From: Akkermansiaceae bacterium
GTDB lineage: Bacteria > Verrucomicrobiota > Verrucomicrobiia > Verrucomicrobiales > Akkermansiaceae
Assembly (NCBI GenBank): GCA_947491475.1
Contig: CANLKN010000023.1
Coordinates: forward strand, 1-44,209
DNA length: 44,209 nt
Direction of reading: 5' to 3'
Within the stretch, counting starts at the first letter, position 1. Each line of letters starts with the position of its first letter. This document shows, piece after piece, positions 18,619 to 26,887 of the stretch. The notes under the pieces are model-generated. The model made no database searches, was not told the origin of the DNA, and saw only the letters and a list, made by a program, of their open reading frames with translations. A program made the position numbers and the translations under genes.

Positions 18619-20961
18619 ATGCACACGCCCGATGCTCCCTTCGCCCGTCCTTTTGTTCTTCCCGCCTGGCCGGGGGACGCCGCCGAGCCGGTTCATCCGT
18701 ATCTCCATGGCGGCTCATGGGTGGGCGGGGATCATCCGTTTTCTCCGGATCCGCTCCGCAGCTATCGCTGGGATGACCGGTTTCTGAAGGATCCGCTCGA
18801 AGCGCTGCAATGCTATGCGCTGCTGCCGGTGGCATGGACGCTCGAACATGGTGCCGTGCGAGGCCTTGAATCACTTGCTGCGCCCGGTTCGCGTCTGCTC
18901 ATTTCCTCCGCCGCCACAGTGCGTCTGGATTTCGGCATTGAATCCGCCGCTTGGCTGGAATTTGAAACCAGCGACCGCGACGCGAACATCCTGTTAGGCG
19001 TGAGCGAATACAACCGTCCCGCCATCGTGAATGCAGGGGCGCAAAACCCGGAGAAAACCGACCGCGCGCAACACGTCGGCGGCGACACCTTCCGCCTGAA
19101 GCTCAACGATGAATACTACGAGGGCCTGCGCTTTGGCTGGCTGCGCGTGGTTTCAAGCACGAAGCCCGTCGAGATTCGCAACCTGCGCGCCGTCTGCCGC
19201 ATCAAGCCCGTCAACTATACAGGTGGTTTCTCGTCCGATCTGCCGTTGCTCAACCGGATCTGGGAAACGGGCGCCTATGCGGTGAAACTCAACATCAACC
19301 ACGACCACTTCGGGGCGATCCTGATGGAGCGCAGCGACCGTCACTCATGGACCGGCGATTCCTACATCACCCAGGCCGTGGCCATGACCGCTTTGGGAAA
19401 TTTCCCCTTCGTCCATCTCAATACCTGCCGCATGGCTGATGACGATAACGGCATCGAAGGCTACTCGGTTTTCTGGGTGCTCGCACTGGCAGACTATGTC
19501 TCGCGCTCGGGGGACATCGCATACCTCGAACAACAAAGCGAGCGTCTCACCGCCAAGCTCCGCCGCGCGGCGGGGATTCTCGCGCAGGACAATTTCACCG
19601 GCTATCCCGCGTTCTGCGGCCACGACGACCGCATGGGCGCTTTCATTGAGGAAACGCCACCGGAAAATTTCCAGATCTATCGGTTCATGGCGCTTCGCTC
19701 GGCGCGTGAAATCGCCGCGCTGCTCGGGTTTTCCAAACAACCGTCCGCCGCCAGCGCGGACCTGCGCCAAGCCATTGACCTCGTCATTCAAGCCGCCGGC
19801 GGAACTACGATGAACCTAGGACTTCACGCCGGTTCCGAGGCACTCCTCGCCGGAGTGTTTTCCGGCGAGGAAGGCATCCGCTTTGGCCGCGACCTTTATT
19901 CCGACCCGATCCGCAATGTTTCCTACTCGCCCTTCAACGGGCACTTCGTGCTCGAAGGCATGGCGGCCGCCCAGGCGTGGCAGCCTGCGCTCGCGCTGCT
20001 CGACCGCTGCTGGGGCACGATGCTGCGCCTCGGGGCCACCTGCTTCTGGGAATCCTTCCGCCCCGAGTGGGCGGCCTTCACCCGCCCGAATGATGCCATC
20101 CCGCACGGCACCCACGGCTACACCAGTCTCTGCCACCCTTGGAGCAGCGGCCCGACCCGCTGGCTGAGCGACCACCTGCTCGGCGTGGTGCCCGCCGCAC
20201 CTGGTTTTCGCTCGGTGGCCGTGCGCCCTGCACCGCGGTTTTCCGAATGGGTGGCCGGCACCATTCCCACGCCGCATGGCCCGCTGGCCATCGAGCGGGA
20301 TGCGGAACACATCCGCCTCACGCTGCCCGAAGGTTGCTGCGGCACAGGCCCCGCCGGAGAAACGCTCGCCGCCGGTGAAAACGTGCTGCGTATCACCGAG
20401 GCCCCGGTGCGCATCATGGTGCCATCACAAGCTCCTCAACACGACTGGAACTGGCTGCCCGATGGCGATTTCGCCTTGGCCCCCAAACCAGACGACGGCT
20501 GGATCACCTTTGCCACCGCAGCCGACGGCGGCGACACATCCCACAACCTTGCCGACATCATCGTGGAACCTGCTGTGGAAAACGATGGGCCCCGTTTTTG
20601 CACACTCTCCCGCCGCGAGGTCTCCGCCGTGGCGGACGATGCCGCATTTTCCTGTAGCGGTGCGCTGCGCTCCCGCAATCCCACTGCGGCGCAACAAGTC
20701 ATCGTGGTCGATGTCACCGGCGGCTTGTCCGACGTCAAAGCCGTCGCGGTCTATTGCCGCGATCCGGGCGGCGAAGCGATCGAACAAACCCTCGACGTGC
20801 TCGATCTTCCCGGCCGGAGCATCGTTTTGGAAACCCGCGAAATGACCAACTTCGCCGCTGGCACGGTCCATCGTTTCGCGCCGCAAGGTCCCTTCCGCCT
20901 GCGCCTCAGCGGCCGCTACCGTGCCGACGCCTCACTCAGCGCCGTGGTTTTCGAACGCTGA
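18619..20961 (+). CDS. GH78-like alpha-L-rhamnosidase-family protein, apparently cytosolic
   Basis: The 780-residue protein has no signal peptide. Residues about 90-200 are a beta-sandwich that includes FGIESAAWLEFET and FGWLRVVSS. Residues about 215-600 resemble the GH78 (alpha/alpha)6 toroid: LLNRIWETGAYAVKLNINHDHFGAILMERSDRHSWTGDSYI corresponds to the GH78 ER-ERLGWTGD segment, and FWESFRPEW followed by HGYTSLCHPWSSGPTRWLSDHLLGVVP is the classic end of the catalytic domain. A beta-rich C-terminal extension of about 150 residues follows (630-780), perhaps an extra carbohydrate-binding domain. It should hydrolyse a terminal deoxy-sugar from an imported oligosaccharide. It lies 60 bases after the phosphohexomutase gene. 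Family membership is likely; exact substrate is not known. Confidence 0.75.
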   Translation: MHTPDAPFARPFVLPAWPGDAAEPVHPYLHGGSWVGGDHPFSPDPLRSYRWDDRFLKDPLEALQCYALLPVAWTLEHGAVRGLESLAAPGSRLLISSAATVRLDFGIESAAWLEFETSDRDANILLGVSEYNRPAIVNAGAQNPEKTDRAQHVGGDTFRLKLNDEYYEGLRFGWLRVVSSTKPVEIRNLRAVCRIKPVNYTGGFSSDLPLLNRIWETGAYAVKLNINHDHFGAILMERSDRHSWTGDSYITQAVAMTALGNFPFVHLNTCRMADDDNGIEGYSVFWVLALADYVSRSGDIAYLEQQSERLTAKLRRAAGILAQDNFTGYPAFCGHDDRMGAFIEETPPENFQIYRFMALRSAREIAALLGFSKQPSAASADLRQAIDLVIQAAGGTTMNLGLHAGSEALLAGVFSGEEGIRFGRDLYSDPIRNVSYSPFNGHFVLEGMAAAQAWQPALALLDRCWGTMLRLGATCFWESFRPEWAAFTRPNDAIPHGTHGYTSLCHPWSSGPTRWLSDHLLGVVPAAPGFRSVAVRPAPRFSEWVAGTIPTPHGPLAIERDAEHIRLTLPEGCCGTGPAGETLAAGENVLRITEAPVRIMVPSQAPQHDWNWLPDGDFALAPKPDDGWITFATAADGGDTSHNLADIIVEPAVENDGPRFCTLSRREVSAVADDAAFSCSGALRSRNPTAAQQVIVVDVTGGLSDVKAVAVYCRDPGGEAIEQTLDVLDLPGRSIVLETREMTNFAAGTVHRFAPQGPFRLRLSGRYRADASLSAVVFER

Positions 20962-20983
20962 TTTTTGGGGCATTCAGGATTTT

Positions 20984-22432
20984 TTAAGCCAGCAGTCGCT
21001 CGATCACTTCCGCCGCGCTGTAGCTTCCCTTGCCGTCGCGCAGCAATTCGCGCACTGCGTTGACATCATCGCCGATGGTGATCAACTGCGCTTCCACCAC
21101 GCCCTCACGGATCTGGCCGATGCCGGCTGAGGCGCACAGCGAGTTGCAGAGACATTTGCGGCCGACCGTCTGCGAGAGATCGCCGCCTTTTGATATGTAG
21201 ATATCCTCAGGTTCGGCAGCGCAGCGGAAACCGATGCCGCCCTCCGGTTTCTGATAGGTCTCGCGCAGCACGCCGAGATCACAGACGCGGCAGCGCTCCT
21301 GATAGACGTCCTCCGCGGAAATGCTGCCTTCCACCTGCGCCACCTTGAAGGGAAATCCGGTGGGCGAAGCCAGCGCGTCGGTGTGGATTTTCAAATCCTC
21401 GCGCATCACCGCCGCGAGGATCTCGGTCTTGATTTCCGGCGCGAATCCGGATTCCTCGCAAAACGCGAATGCGGTGCCCACCTGGATGCCGTGGGCACCG
21501 AGGGACTGCGCCTCGCGCAGCTTGCCGAAACGCCCGTAGCCGCCTGCCAGCCAGAACGGCAGGCCGATCTCTGCAAACTTCGCCGGATCAATGCGGTCGC
21601 GCTCGCCATAGATCGGCTCGCCCGCCGGGGTGAGCTGCATGGGCCCGCGCGGCGGCGCATTGTGGCCACCGGCGGTGGCGGCCTCGACCACAAAACCATC
21701 AACGCGCCCGGACGCCTTGCGGCGAAGGTTTTCTGCGAGCACCGGAGAGGAAACAATCGCCAGAAAGATCGGCCGCTTGAGCGCAGGCACCGGACCGAGA
21801 TCGGAGGGATCGATGCGGATGAATACCGGTTCGGTGGCACCGGTGACATCGAGCTTCATTTCCGCGGGCTTGCCTGCGGCGAAGTCGTCGAGGATTTTCG
21901 GGATTTGCCGGGGAATGCCGGCCCCCATCAGCACCACGTCCACTCCGGCAAGGATGGCACCGTAAAGCGCCATCAAAGTGGGTGTCTGGATCTTTTCCAA
22001 AAGATTCAAGCCCACCACCCCCGAGTGACCTTCCTTGGCGAGGTAAATGGCTACAAAGCTTGATGTGATGCCCAGTTCGCGCGTCGCACGGCCCGGTTTG
22101 TGGGAAATCATCGGCGTAGTCTTGAATGGCGCATCCTCAGCCTTGCCGCCCGGGACGAAATAGCGCTCAAGGACGCGATTGGCGATTTCCGGGTAGGGAA
22201 AGGCAGCCAGCGCACGGCGCAGATGGCCGCCTTCATCGCCAAGCTGGAGTTTGCGGGCCAGCAGCAGATCCATCGCTGTGCCCGAGACCACGCCAAGCTG
22301 GCCTTGCTGGGAAACCGCGCGCGCCAGCCGCCAGCCCGAAACCCCTACACCCATGCCTCCTTGAATGATCGACGGCAGCGAGGCCGCGTCGGCAACGGGG
22401 GAACTTGAAAAATCATCGGTCATTCGGTTCAT
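20984..22432 (-). CDS. Nitronate monooxygenase-family flavoprotein with C-terminal cysteine cluster
   Basis: The 482-residue protein resembles the NMO/2-nitropropane dioxygenase/enoyl-ACP reductase II superfamily of FMN-binding TIM barrels: IIQGGMGVGVSGWRLARAVSQQGQLGVVSG at the start, VDVVLMGAGIPRQIP, GFVVEAATAGGHN (FMN phosphate region), FWLAGGYG and GAHGIQVGTAFAFCEESG. It is longer than a standard member (about 330-360). The extra C-terminus carries CRVCDLGVLR, FRCAAEPE and GRKCLCNSLCASAG, six cysteines that could bind iron-sulfur or zinc. Such long forms are relatives of PfaD-type enoyl reductases, but no polyketide genes are near. Its start codon overlaps the tlyA stop by 4 bp (ATGA), so translation is coupled. 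Confidence 0.8.
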   Translation of the reverse strand: MNRMTDDFSSSPVADAASLPSIIQGGMGVGVSGWRLARAVSQQGQLGVVSGTAMDLLLARKLQLGDEGGHLRRALAAFPYPEIANRVLERYFVPGGKAEDAPFKTTPMISHKPGRATRELGITSSFVAIYLAKEGHSGVVGLNLLEKIQTPTLMALYGAILAGVDVVLMGAGIPRQIPKILDDFAAGKPAEMKLDVTGATEPVFIRIDPSDLGPVPALKRPIFLAIVSSPVLAENLRRKASGRVDGFVVEAATAGGHNAPPRGPMQLTPAGEPIYGERDRIDPAKFAEIGLPFWLAGGYGRFGKLREAQSLGAHGIQVGTAFAFCEESGFAPEIKTEILAAVMREDLKIHTDALASPTGFPFKVAQVEGSISAEDVYQERCRVCDLGVLRETYQKPEGGIGFRCAAEPEDIYISKGGDLSQTVGRKCLCNSLCASAGIGQIREGVVEAQLITIGDDVNAVRELLRDGKGSYSAAEVIERLLA

Positions 22433-23235
22433 GATGGTTCGGGAGAAGCGATCTCGCCAAGAGCATAGCAGTCGGCGCGGAGGAAATCATTCGAAAAGGA
22501 GGAATGCAATCCAAGCCGTGCAAGGAATTCATGATTTCCATCCGTCCCGGTGATCGGGGAGGGAATCAGCCCCAGCCAGGCATGGCCGAGCACCTCAACC
22601 ACAAAGCGGCGGATTTTCTCCACAGCGCGCGCATGCAACGCCGGATCCCTGACGATCCCACCCTTGGAAATATCCTCCCGTTCCAGCTCGAACTGCGGCT
22701 TGATCAGGCAAACCACGCTGCCTCCCTCCTCCAGCAGCGGAAACACCGCAGGCAATACCTTGGTCAGCGAAATGAAGGAAAGATCCATCACCGCGAGGCG
22801 GACCCGCTCGCCGATGTCCTCCGGGGTCATGTGGCGGGCGTTGAATTGTTCTTTGACGATCACCCGCGGGTCGTTGCGCAGTTTCCATACGAGTTGGTTG
22901 GTCCCCACATCCACGGCATGCACCCGCGCCGCGCCGCGCTGGAGCAGGCAATCGGTGAAACCACCGGTCGAGGCCCCCACATCGATGCAGGTCCAGCCGG
23001 TGGGGTCGATCCCGAAAGCATCAAGCGCCGCCTCCAGTTTGAGCCCGCCGCGCCCGACGAAGCGCGGTTTTTCCTTGATCTCTAGCGGTGCTTCACAGGC
23101 GAGCTTGGCGCTTGGTTTATCGATCAAACGACCGCCGCTGCGCACCTCTCCGGCAAGGATCAGGCGCTTTGCCTGCTCGCGGGAGTCACACAGGCCGCGG
23201 GCAACCAGCAGGGAATCCGCGCGATCAGTTTTCAT
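22429..23235 (-). CDS. tlyA: TlyA-family S4-domain rRNA methyltransferase / hemolysin-like protein
   Basis: The start at 23235 (MKTDRADSLLVARGLCDS) places the S4 RNA-binding domain at residues 3-65, as expected. The protein has 268 residues. The FtsJ/RrmJ-like methyltransferase domain shows the SAM loop IDVGASTGGFTDCLLQ near 88-103, VDVGTNQL, MDLSFISLTKVLP and IKPQFELER followed by GGIVRD, all TlyA signatures. The family includes the 2'-O-methyltransferase that modifies 16S and 23S rRNA and affects capreomycin sensitivity. It is the first gene of a two-gene operon with the nitronate monooxygenase-like gene. The frame extends to 23334, but that region is intergenic in character. Confidence 0.9.
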   Translation of the reverse strand: MKTDRADSLLVARGLCDSREQAKRLILAGEVRSGGRLIDKPSAKLACEAPLEIKEKPRFVGRGGLKLEAALDAFGIDPTGWTCIDVGASTGGFTDCLLQRGAARVHAVDVGTNQLVWKLRNDPRVIVKEQFNARHMTPEDIGERVRLAVMDLSFISLTKVLPAVFPLLEEGGSVVCLIKPQFELEREDISKGGIVRDPALHARAVEKIRRFVVEVLGHAWLGLIPSPITGTDGNHEFLARLGLHSSFSNDFLRADCYALGEIASPEPS

Positions 23236-23465
23236 GGACGCTGGATCGCAGAAACCCCCACTAGCGACAAGCAACAAGCCATTTTTTGATGATTTGCGAA
23301 AACAGTAGCAGCGCGTTTGTGACCGCCGCTCCACCCGAGGGCAGAATGTTGATGGGAAAGAGCTTCGTGCATCTCATCGGCACGGCACTCATAGAGCGAC
23401 AAGCAGCTTGCAGATGACGCTTGGCGCGCTTATCCCTCGTCCCCGCGCGACGCGCCCACAATTCC

Positions 23466-24287
23466 ATGCTCCTCCACTTCTACAAAATGAACGGTGCCGG
23501 CAATGACTTCATCGTCATCGACAATCGCGACCTCTCGATCCAACTCGATGGCGCTACCATCGAAGCCCTCTGCGACCGCAACCGCGGGATCGGCGCTGAC
23601 GGGCTGCTGGCTGTGGAACCTGCCGAACACGGCGCCGATTTCAAATTCCGCTATTACAATGCCGATGGCGGCGAAGCGGAAATGTGCGGCAACGGCGCAC
23701 GCTGCTTCGGCCGCTTCACCGCTCATCTGATCGAGGATGTACCGAACCGTGTGACCTTCGAAACCATCGCCGGCACGCTCGCCGCCGAAATGGTCGGCGA
23801 AAACGTACGCATCGCGATGTCGGAGCCGAAGGATCTCAAGCTCGACACCGGCGCCAGTATTCCCGGCTTGGATGCCTCATTGCATTTCGTCAACACCGGT
23901 GTTCCACACGTTGTGGCCTTCGTTCCCGGAGGTGATGCTTTTGAAGAACTCGACGTCTTCACCCACGGCCGCGCGATCCGCCAGCACCCGGCATTCGCAC
24001 CGGCCGGCACCAATGCGAATTTCGCCACCGTGCTCAAGCCCGGCCACATCGAGATCCGCACCTACGAGCGCGGCGTGGAAGATGAAACGCTCGCCTGTGG
24101 CACTGGCATGGTCGCCTGCGCGTTGATGCATCACTTGCTCACCGCAGCGCCCTCACCGATTCAGGTGGTTGTGGCGGGCGGCGACACGCTGGAAATCGGT
24201 TTCGAAAAATCCGGCGCGCACTCTTTCAAAAACGTCACTCTCACCGGCCCGGCGGATTTCGTCTTCGAAGGCGAGATTGAAATTTGA
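23466..24287 (+). CDS. dapF: Diaminopimelate epimerase
   Basis: It converts LL- to meso-diaminopimelate for lysine and peptidoglycan synthesis. From the ATG at 23466 (MLLHFYKMNGAGNDFIVIDN) the protein has 273 residues, the normal size. The two catalytic cysteines are Cys74 in MCGNGARCF and Cys211 in ETLACGTGMVA. NRGIGADG and FRYYNADGGEAEMCGNG are further family signatures. The 230-bp space to the divergent tlyA gene should hold promoters for both. Its stop lies 14 bases from the convergent TPM-type gene. Confidence 0.97.
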   Translation: MLLHFYKMNGAGNDFIVIDNRDLSIQLDGATIEALCDRNRGIGADGLLAVEPAEHGADFKFRYYNADGGEAEMCGNGARCFGRFTAHLIEDVPNRVTFETIAGTLAAEMVGENVRIAMSEPKDLKLDTGASIPGLDASLHFVNTGVPHVVAFVPGGDAFEELDVFTHGRAIRQHPAFAPAGTNANFATVLKPGHIEIRTYERGVEDETLACGTGMVACALMHHLLTAAPSPIQVVVAGGDTLEIGFEKSGAHSFKNVTLTGPADFVFEGEIEI

Positions 24288-24301
24288 ATCTGTTGCAAAG
24301 C

Positions 24302-25237
24302 TCAAGCCCGGCGAAGGTAATCCGGCTTTTGATCACGCTGTGAGGCGGGTGGCACGGCTGCGCTGGCAAAGGAAATCACCGCGCCCACCCCGGCGGCGTG
24401 GGCACCGCCGAGACGCGGTTCCACCTCAAACTCAGGAAACCGGTGGCGGGCGCGCCGTTTCAACCAGAATCCCATTCCGAATGCGGCCAGCAGCACGCCC
24501 GCAATCACCGCCGCCGGAGTTGCGTGGCGTCTCGCGGTTTCCAAATGCGGACGCAACACATCCATCGGACTTGTCTCTGGCTGCGGCACTATTTTCGGCT
24601 TGGCTAGCACCGTTTCACTCTCGGCCGCGCCGCCGAGCATCCGCTCCATCCAGTAAATCCGGATCGACATCTGAACCATGAATGCCTCGATCTGGGCCGC
24701 CGCATGCTCCTCCTTGAGTGCCTGCATCACCGAGTTTTCCAGCGCCCTGCGTTGTTCACTCACCGGCACCACCGCCAGTAGCGAAGGGCTGAGATGAAGT
24801 GTCGTGCGCTGCGGGTCCCCCACAAAAAAGTGCACGACCGCAGCCGGACGACCCTCGTGGAAAAACCGCTCGATCACTTCCTCCACCCACACTTCACGGG
24901 GAATATCCTGATCGGCATGGAAAATATAAACATAGAGATCGATCGCCGAATCACTTGCATGATAATTCAGGAAGCTCAGCCGCTCGCGGAAGTCCACCGG
25001 GGATAGCAAGCCCTGCGGATCAACCAGAAACTTCTCAGGACGCCCGCCGAAGTAAGCATCCCGGAATTCTTCGGGCACTGGGTTTCCCGGCATTTCCACC
25101 GCAGCCGCGTTTTCCATCACCTCACCCACGTCATCCACTGCGGTGCCCGGCGCATCCGGAGCATCGGATTCGAGTGCGCCAAATGCCCAGCCCAATGCAA
25201 GGGCGCTGCAAATGCCGGTGACCCGCAGGACCTTCAT
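24302..25237 (-). CDS. Secreted or membrane-anchored TPM-like domain protein
   Basis: The start at 25237 gives MKVLRVTGICSALALGWAFG, a signal peptide or N-terminal anchor, and a protein of 311 residues. Residues about 60-175 (GLLSPVDFRERLSFLNYHASDSAIDLYVYIF... VIERFFHEGRPAAVVHFFVGDPQRTTLHLSP) have the layout of a TPM domain: a helix after L-S, a strand with V-V/I-F, an E-rich helix, then a strand. The match is remote. A C-terminal membrane helix (PAAVIAGVLLAAFGMGFWL, about 250-268) precedes a basic tail. It overlaps the upstream zinc-ribbon TPM gene by 4 bp (ATGA), so the two are translated together. TPM proteins are linked to membrane complex maintenance; the specific role here is unknown. 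Confidence 0.65.
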   Translation of the reverse strand: MKVLRVTGICSALALGWAFGALESDAPDAPGTAVDDVGEVMENAAAVEMPGNPVPEEFRDAYFGGRPEKFLVDPQGLLSPVDFRERLSFLNYHASDSAIDLYVYIFHADQDIPREVWVEEVIERFFHEGRPAAVVHFFVGDPQRTTLHLSPSLLAVVPVSEQRRALENSVMQALKEEHAAAQIEAFMVQMSIRIYWMERMLGGAAESETVLAKPKIVPQPETSPMDVLRPHLETARRHATPAAVIAGVLLAAFGMGFWLKRRARHRFPEFEVEPRLGGAHAAGVGAVISFASAAVPPASQRDQKPDYLRRA

Positions 25238-25893
25238 TTCACCACCTCCGGGGTTGACGGTTTCGCGGCCGAAATCCGGTGGCCATCGCGCATCCGCCGC
25301 ACCGGATCGCCGATCCTTGAGGGCGGCAGCACCTTGCGGCCGAAATGCTCGGGGTTGCGCCGTGCCTGGCAAGAGCGTTTGCACAGCACACTCTCCAAAT
25401 GCGCCAGGGCCCTCACAACCCCTTCCGCATAACGCTCCTCCAGCCAATACGCATGAGCGCGGGTCAGACACTCGAAGGTGTCAGCCTCATCAAGAAACGC
25501 ATCTAATAGATACCCAAAAACAAATCCCGCAGCCTTCGATTCGGGATCGATGGTCAACAGGATGCCCGCTTCATTTGGTTTATCCGGTGGCAGATCTTGA
25601 AAGGCGGAGCGGTTCAGCAACCAGAATCCAAACTGCCGGATATTGGCCACCTCGCCCAGTGCTCCGGTGTAAACCGCCACGAAAAGCTGGGGAAAACTCC
25701 GTGAAATCCGCTCCATCGCCTCCTCCACCCGCTCGCGCTGGCCGCGATTCAGGATGCCGGCGCTATCGGTGAGGCAACGCAGACTCAACTCCTCCGCACC
25801 AAAACGCGCGTCCGCATCGTCGATCGAAAACCCACAATGCGGGCACGACTCCGCCGCTCGGTGGATTCGCTGGACGCATCGCGGACACTTCAT
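25234..25893 (-). CDS. Zinc-ribbon protein with TPM domain
   Basis: The ATG at 25893 puts a zinc ribbon at the very start: MKCPRCVQRIHRAAESCPHCG with Cys3, Cys6, Cys17 and Cys20. Residues about 35-160 look like a TPM domain (LTDSAGILNRGQRERVEEAMERISRSFPQLFVAVYTG and NEAGILLTIDPESKAAGFVFGYLLDAFL). The protein has 219 residues and no signal peptide or membrane helix, so it should be cytoplasmic, unlike its coupled partner at 24302-25237. A TTG codon further upstream (25938) is in frame but would bury the zinc ribbon. The pair diverges from the DUF3820 gene at 26024. Confidence 0.72.
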   Translation of the reverse strand: MKCPRCVQRIHRAAESCPHCGFSIDDADARFGAEELSLRCLTDSAGILNRGQRERVEEAMERISRSFPQLFVAVYTGALGEVANIRQFGFWLLNRSAFQDLPPDKPNEAGILLTIDPESKAAGFVFGYLLDAFLDEADTFECLTRAHAYWLEERYAEGVVRALAHLESVLCKRSCQARRNPEHFGRKVLPPSRIGDPVRRMRDGHRISAAKPSTPEVVK

Positions 25894-26023
25894 GGTTTCA
25901 CTCTGCGGGCTTTTACGAGGACCGTCGTAGTTCGTCAAAGCGAAAGATCAACTAATGTGAAGGATACTTCTCCGGCTTCCCATTTCCAGGCAGGTTTGCA
26001 AACTCGCGCTTCCAAGTTTCACC

Positions 26024-26341
26024 ATGCCCGACTTCACCGAGATCGACCGCGAGGATTTCCGCAATTTGCTGCTGGAGATCGGAAAAATGCGGATGCCTTT
26101 CGGCAAATTCGGCATCAAGGACTATCCGCCTGCGGGTGTGCCGATCATGGACCTGCCGATGGAATACCTCGCCTGGTTTTACGAGCGGGGATTTCCCAAA
26201 GGCCGCCTCGGCGAGTTGATGGCGCAGGTTTTCGAAATCAAATCGGTGGGTATGGACAGCGTGTTCGATCCACTGCGCCAGGCTGCGGGAGGCCGCTACC
26301 CATTGCAGCCAGTTCGTCGCAAATCATTCGGGTTTGATTAA
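26024..26341 (+). CDS. DUF3820 family protein
   Basis: The 105-residue protein has the DUF3820 pattern: MPFGKFG... DLPMEYLAWFYERGFPKGRLGELMAQVFEIKSVGMDSVFDPLR. The family is annotated as putative quorum-sensing-regulated virulence factor, a name from a Pseudomonas member that should not be carried over as function. Compared with shorter members it has a 20-residue C-terminal tail rich in basic residues. The gene stands alone, divergent from the TPM pair, and its last 18 bases overlap the convergent lipoprotein gene. Confidence 0.85.
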   Translation: MPDFTEIDREDFRNLLLEIGKMRMPFGKFGIKDYPPAGVPIMDLPMEYLAWFYERGFPKGRLGELMAQVFEIKSVGMDSVFDPLRQAAGGRYPLQPVRRKSFGFD

Positions 26342-26887
26342 GCCAATAGCAGACGCATTCACGATCAACAGATCGGCGGACGATCCCTCGGCCACCTTGC
26401 CGGTGACGGTGACCTTGGAGAGGTTTTGCAAGCCCCCGACTCCCTCGATGGGCTCCTTGAGGACACGACCATTGGCATCGACAATCTGGATGGTTGCGGT
26501 GGCGCGTTTCTTGTCCTCGGGCGAATCGCAGCAGGCGTCCCATGGGGATTCGCATTCGTCGCCGGGCACTTCGTTGCATGCGGTAAGCACATCGGGATCG
26601 CCGAGGATGAAGGCGGCGCGGCCGTCCACAAAGGGCTTCTTGCTACCCATGATGCGGCCGCTGACGGTGATCTCGTCGCCGGGTTTGGCGGTGGTGCGGA
26701 TGGCGGCGATGGATGCGGCTTCGCCTTTCGGAGACGCTGCGAGCACGGTGGCGAGCTCCGGACTAGGTCCGCTGGCGGAAACTCCGGCGGCGGGTGGAGC
26801 TGACTTCTTGTCGCAGGAAACAAGCAGGACGGCGGTGGCTAACAACAGACAGGTAGTTCTGGTTTTCATGTATATTTTCTTGTTCAT
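26324..26887 (-). CDS. Lipoprotein with OB-fold-like domain and conserved cysteines, last gene of ABC export cluster
   Basis: Two starts are possible: 26887 (MNKKIYMKTRTTC), which overlaps the upstream permease stop by 4 bp, and 26869 (MKTRTTCLLL). Both lead into a lipobox, LLVSC, so the mature protein is probably lipidated. From 26887 it has 187 residues. The mature part has an OB-fold-like strand pattern (GDEITVSGRIMGSKKPFVDGRAAFILGD, ATIQIVDANGRVL, LSKVTVTGKVAEG, DLLIVNASAIGL). Between strands is a cysteine segment, ACNEVPGDECESPWDACCDS, that could bind metal or form disulfides. I recall similar proteins with a PWDYCC motif in Planctomycetes beside comparable transporter genes; this is from memory. 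It likely works in the periplasm with the transporter. Confidence 0.72.
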   Translation of the reverse strand: MNKKIYMKTRTTCLLLATAVLLVSCDKKSAPPAAGVSASGPSPELATVLAASPKGEAASIAAIRTTAKPGDEITVSGRIMGSKKPFVDGRAAFILGDPDVLTACNEVPGDECESPWDACCDSPEDKKRATATIQIVDANGRVLKEPIEGVGGLQNLSKVTVTGKVAEGSSADLLIVNASAIGLIKPE

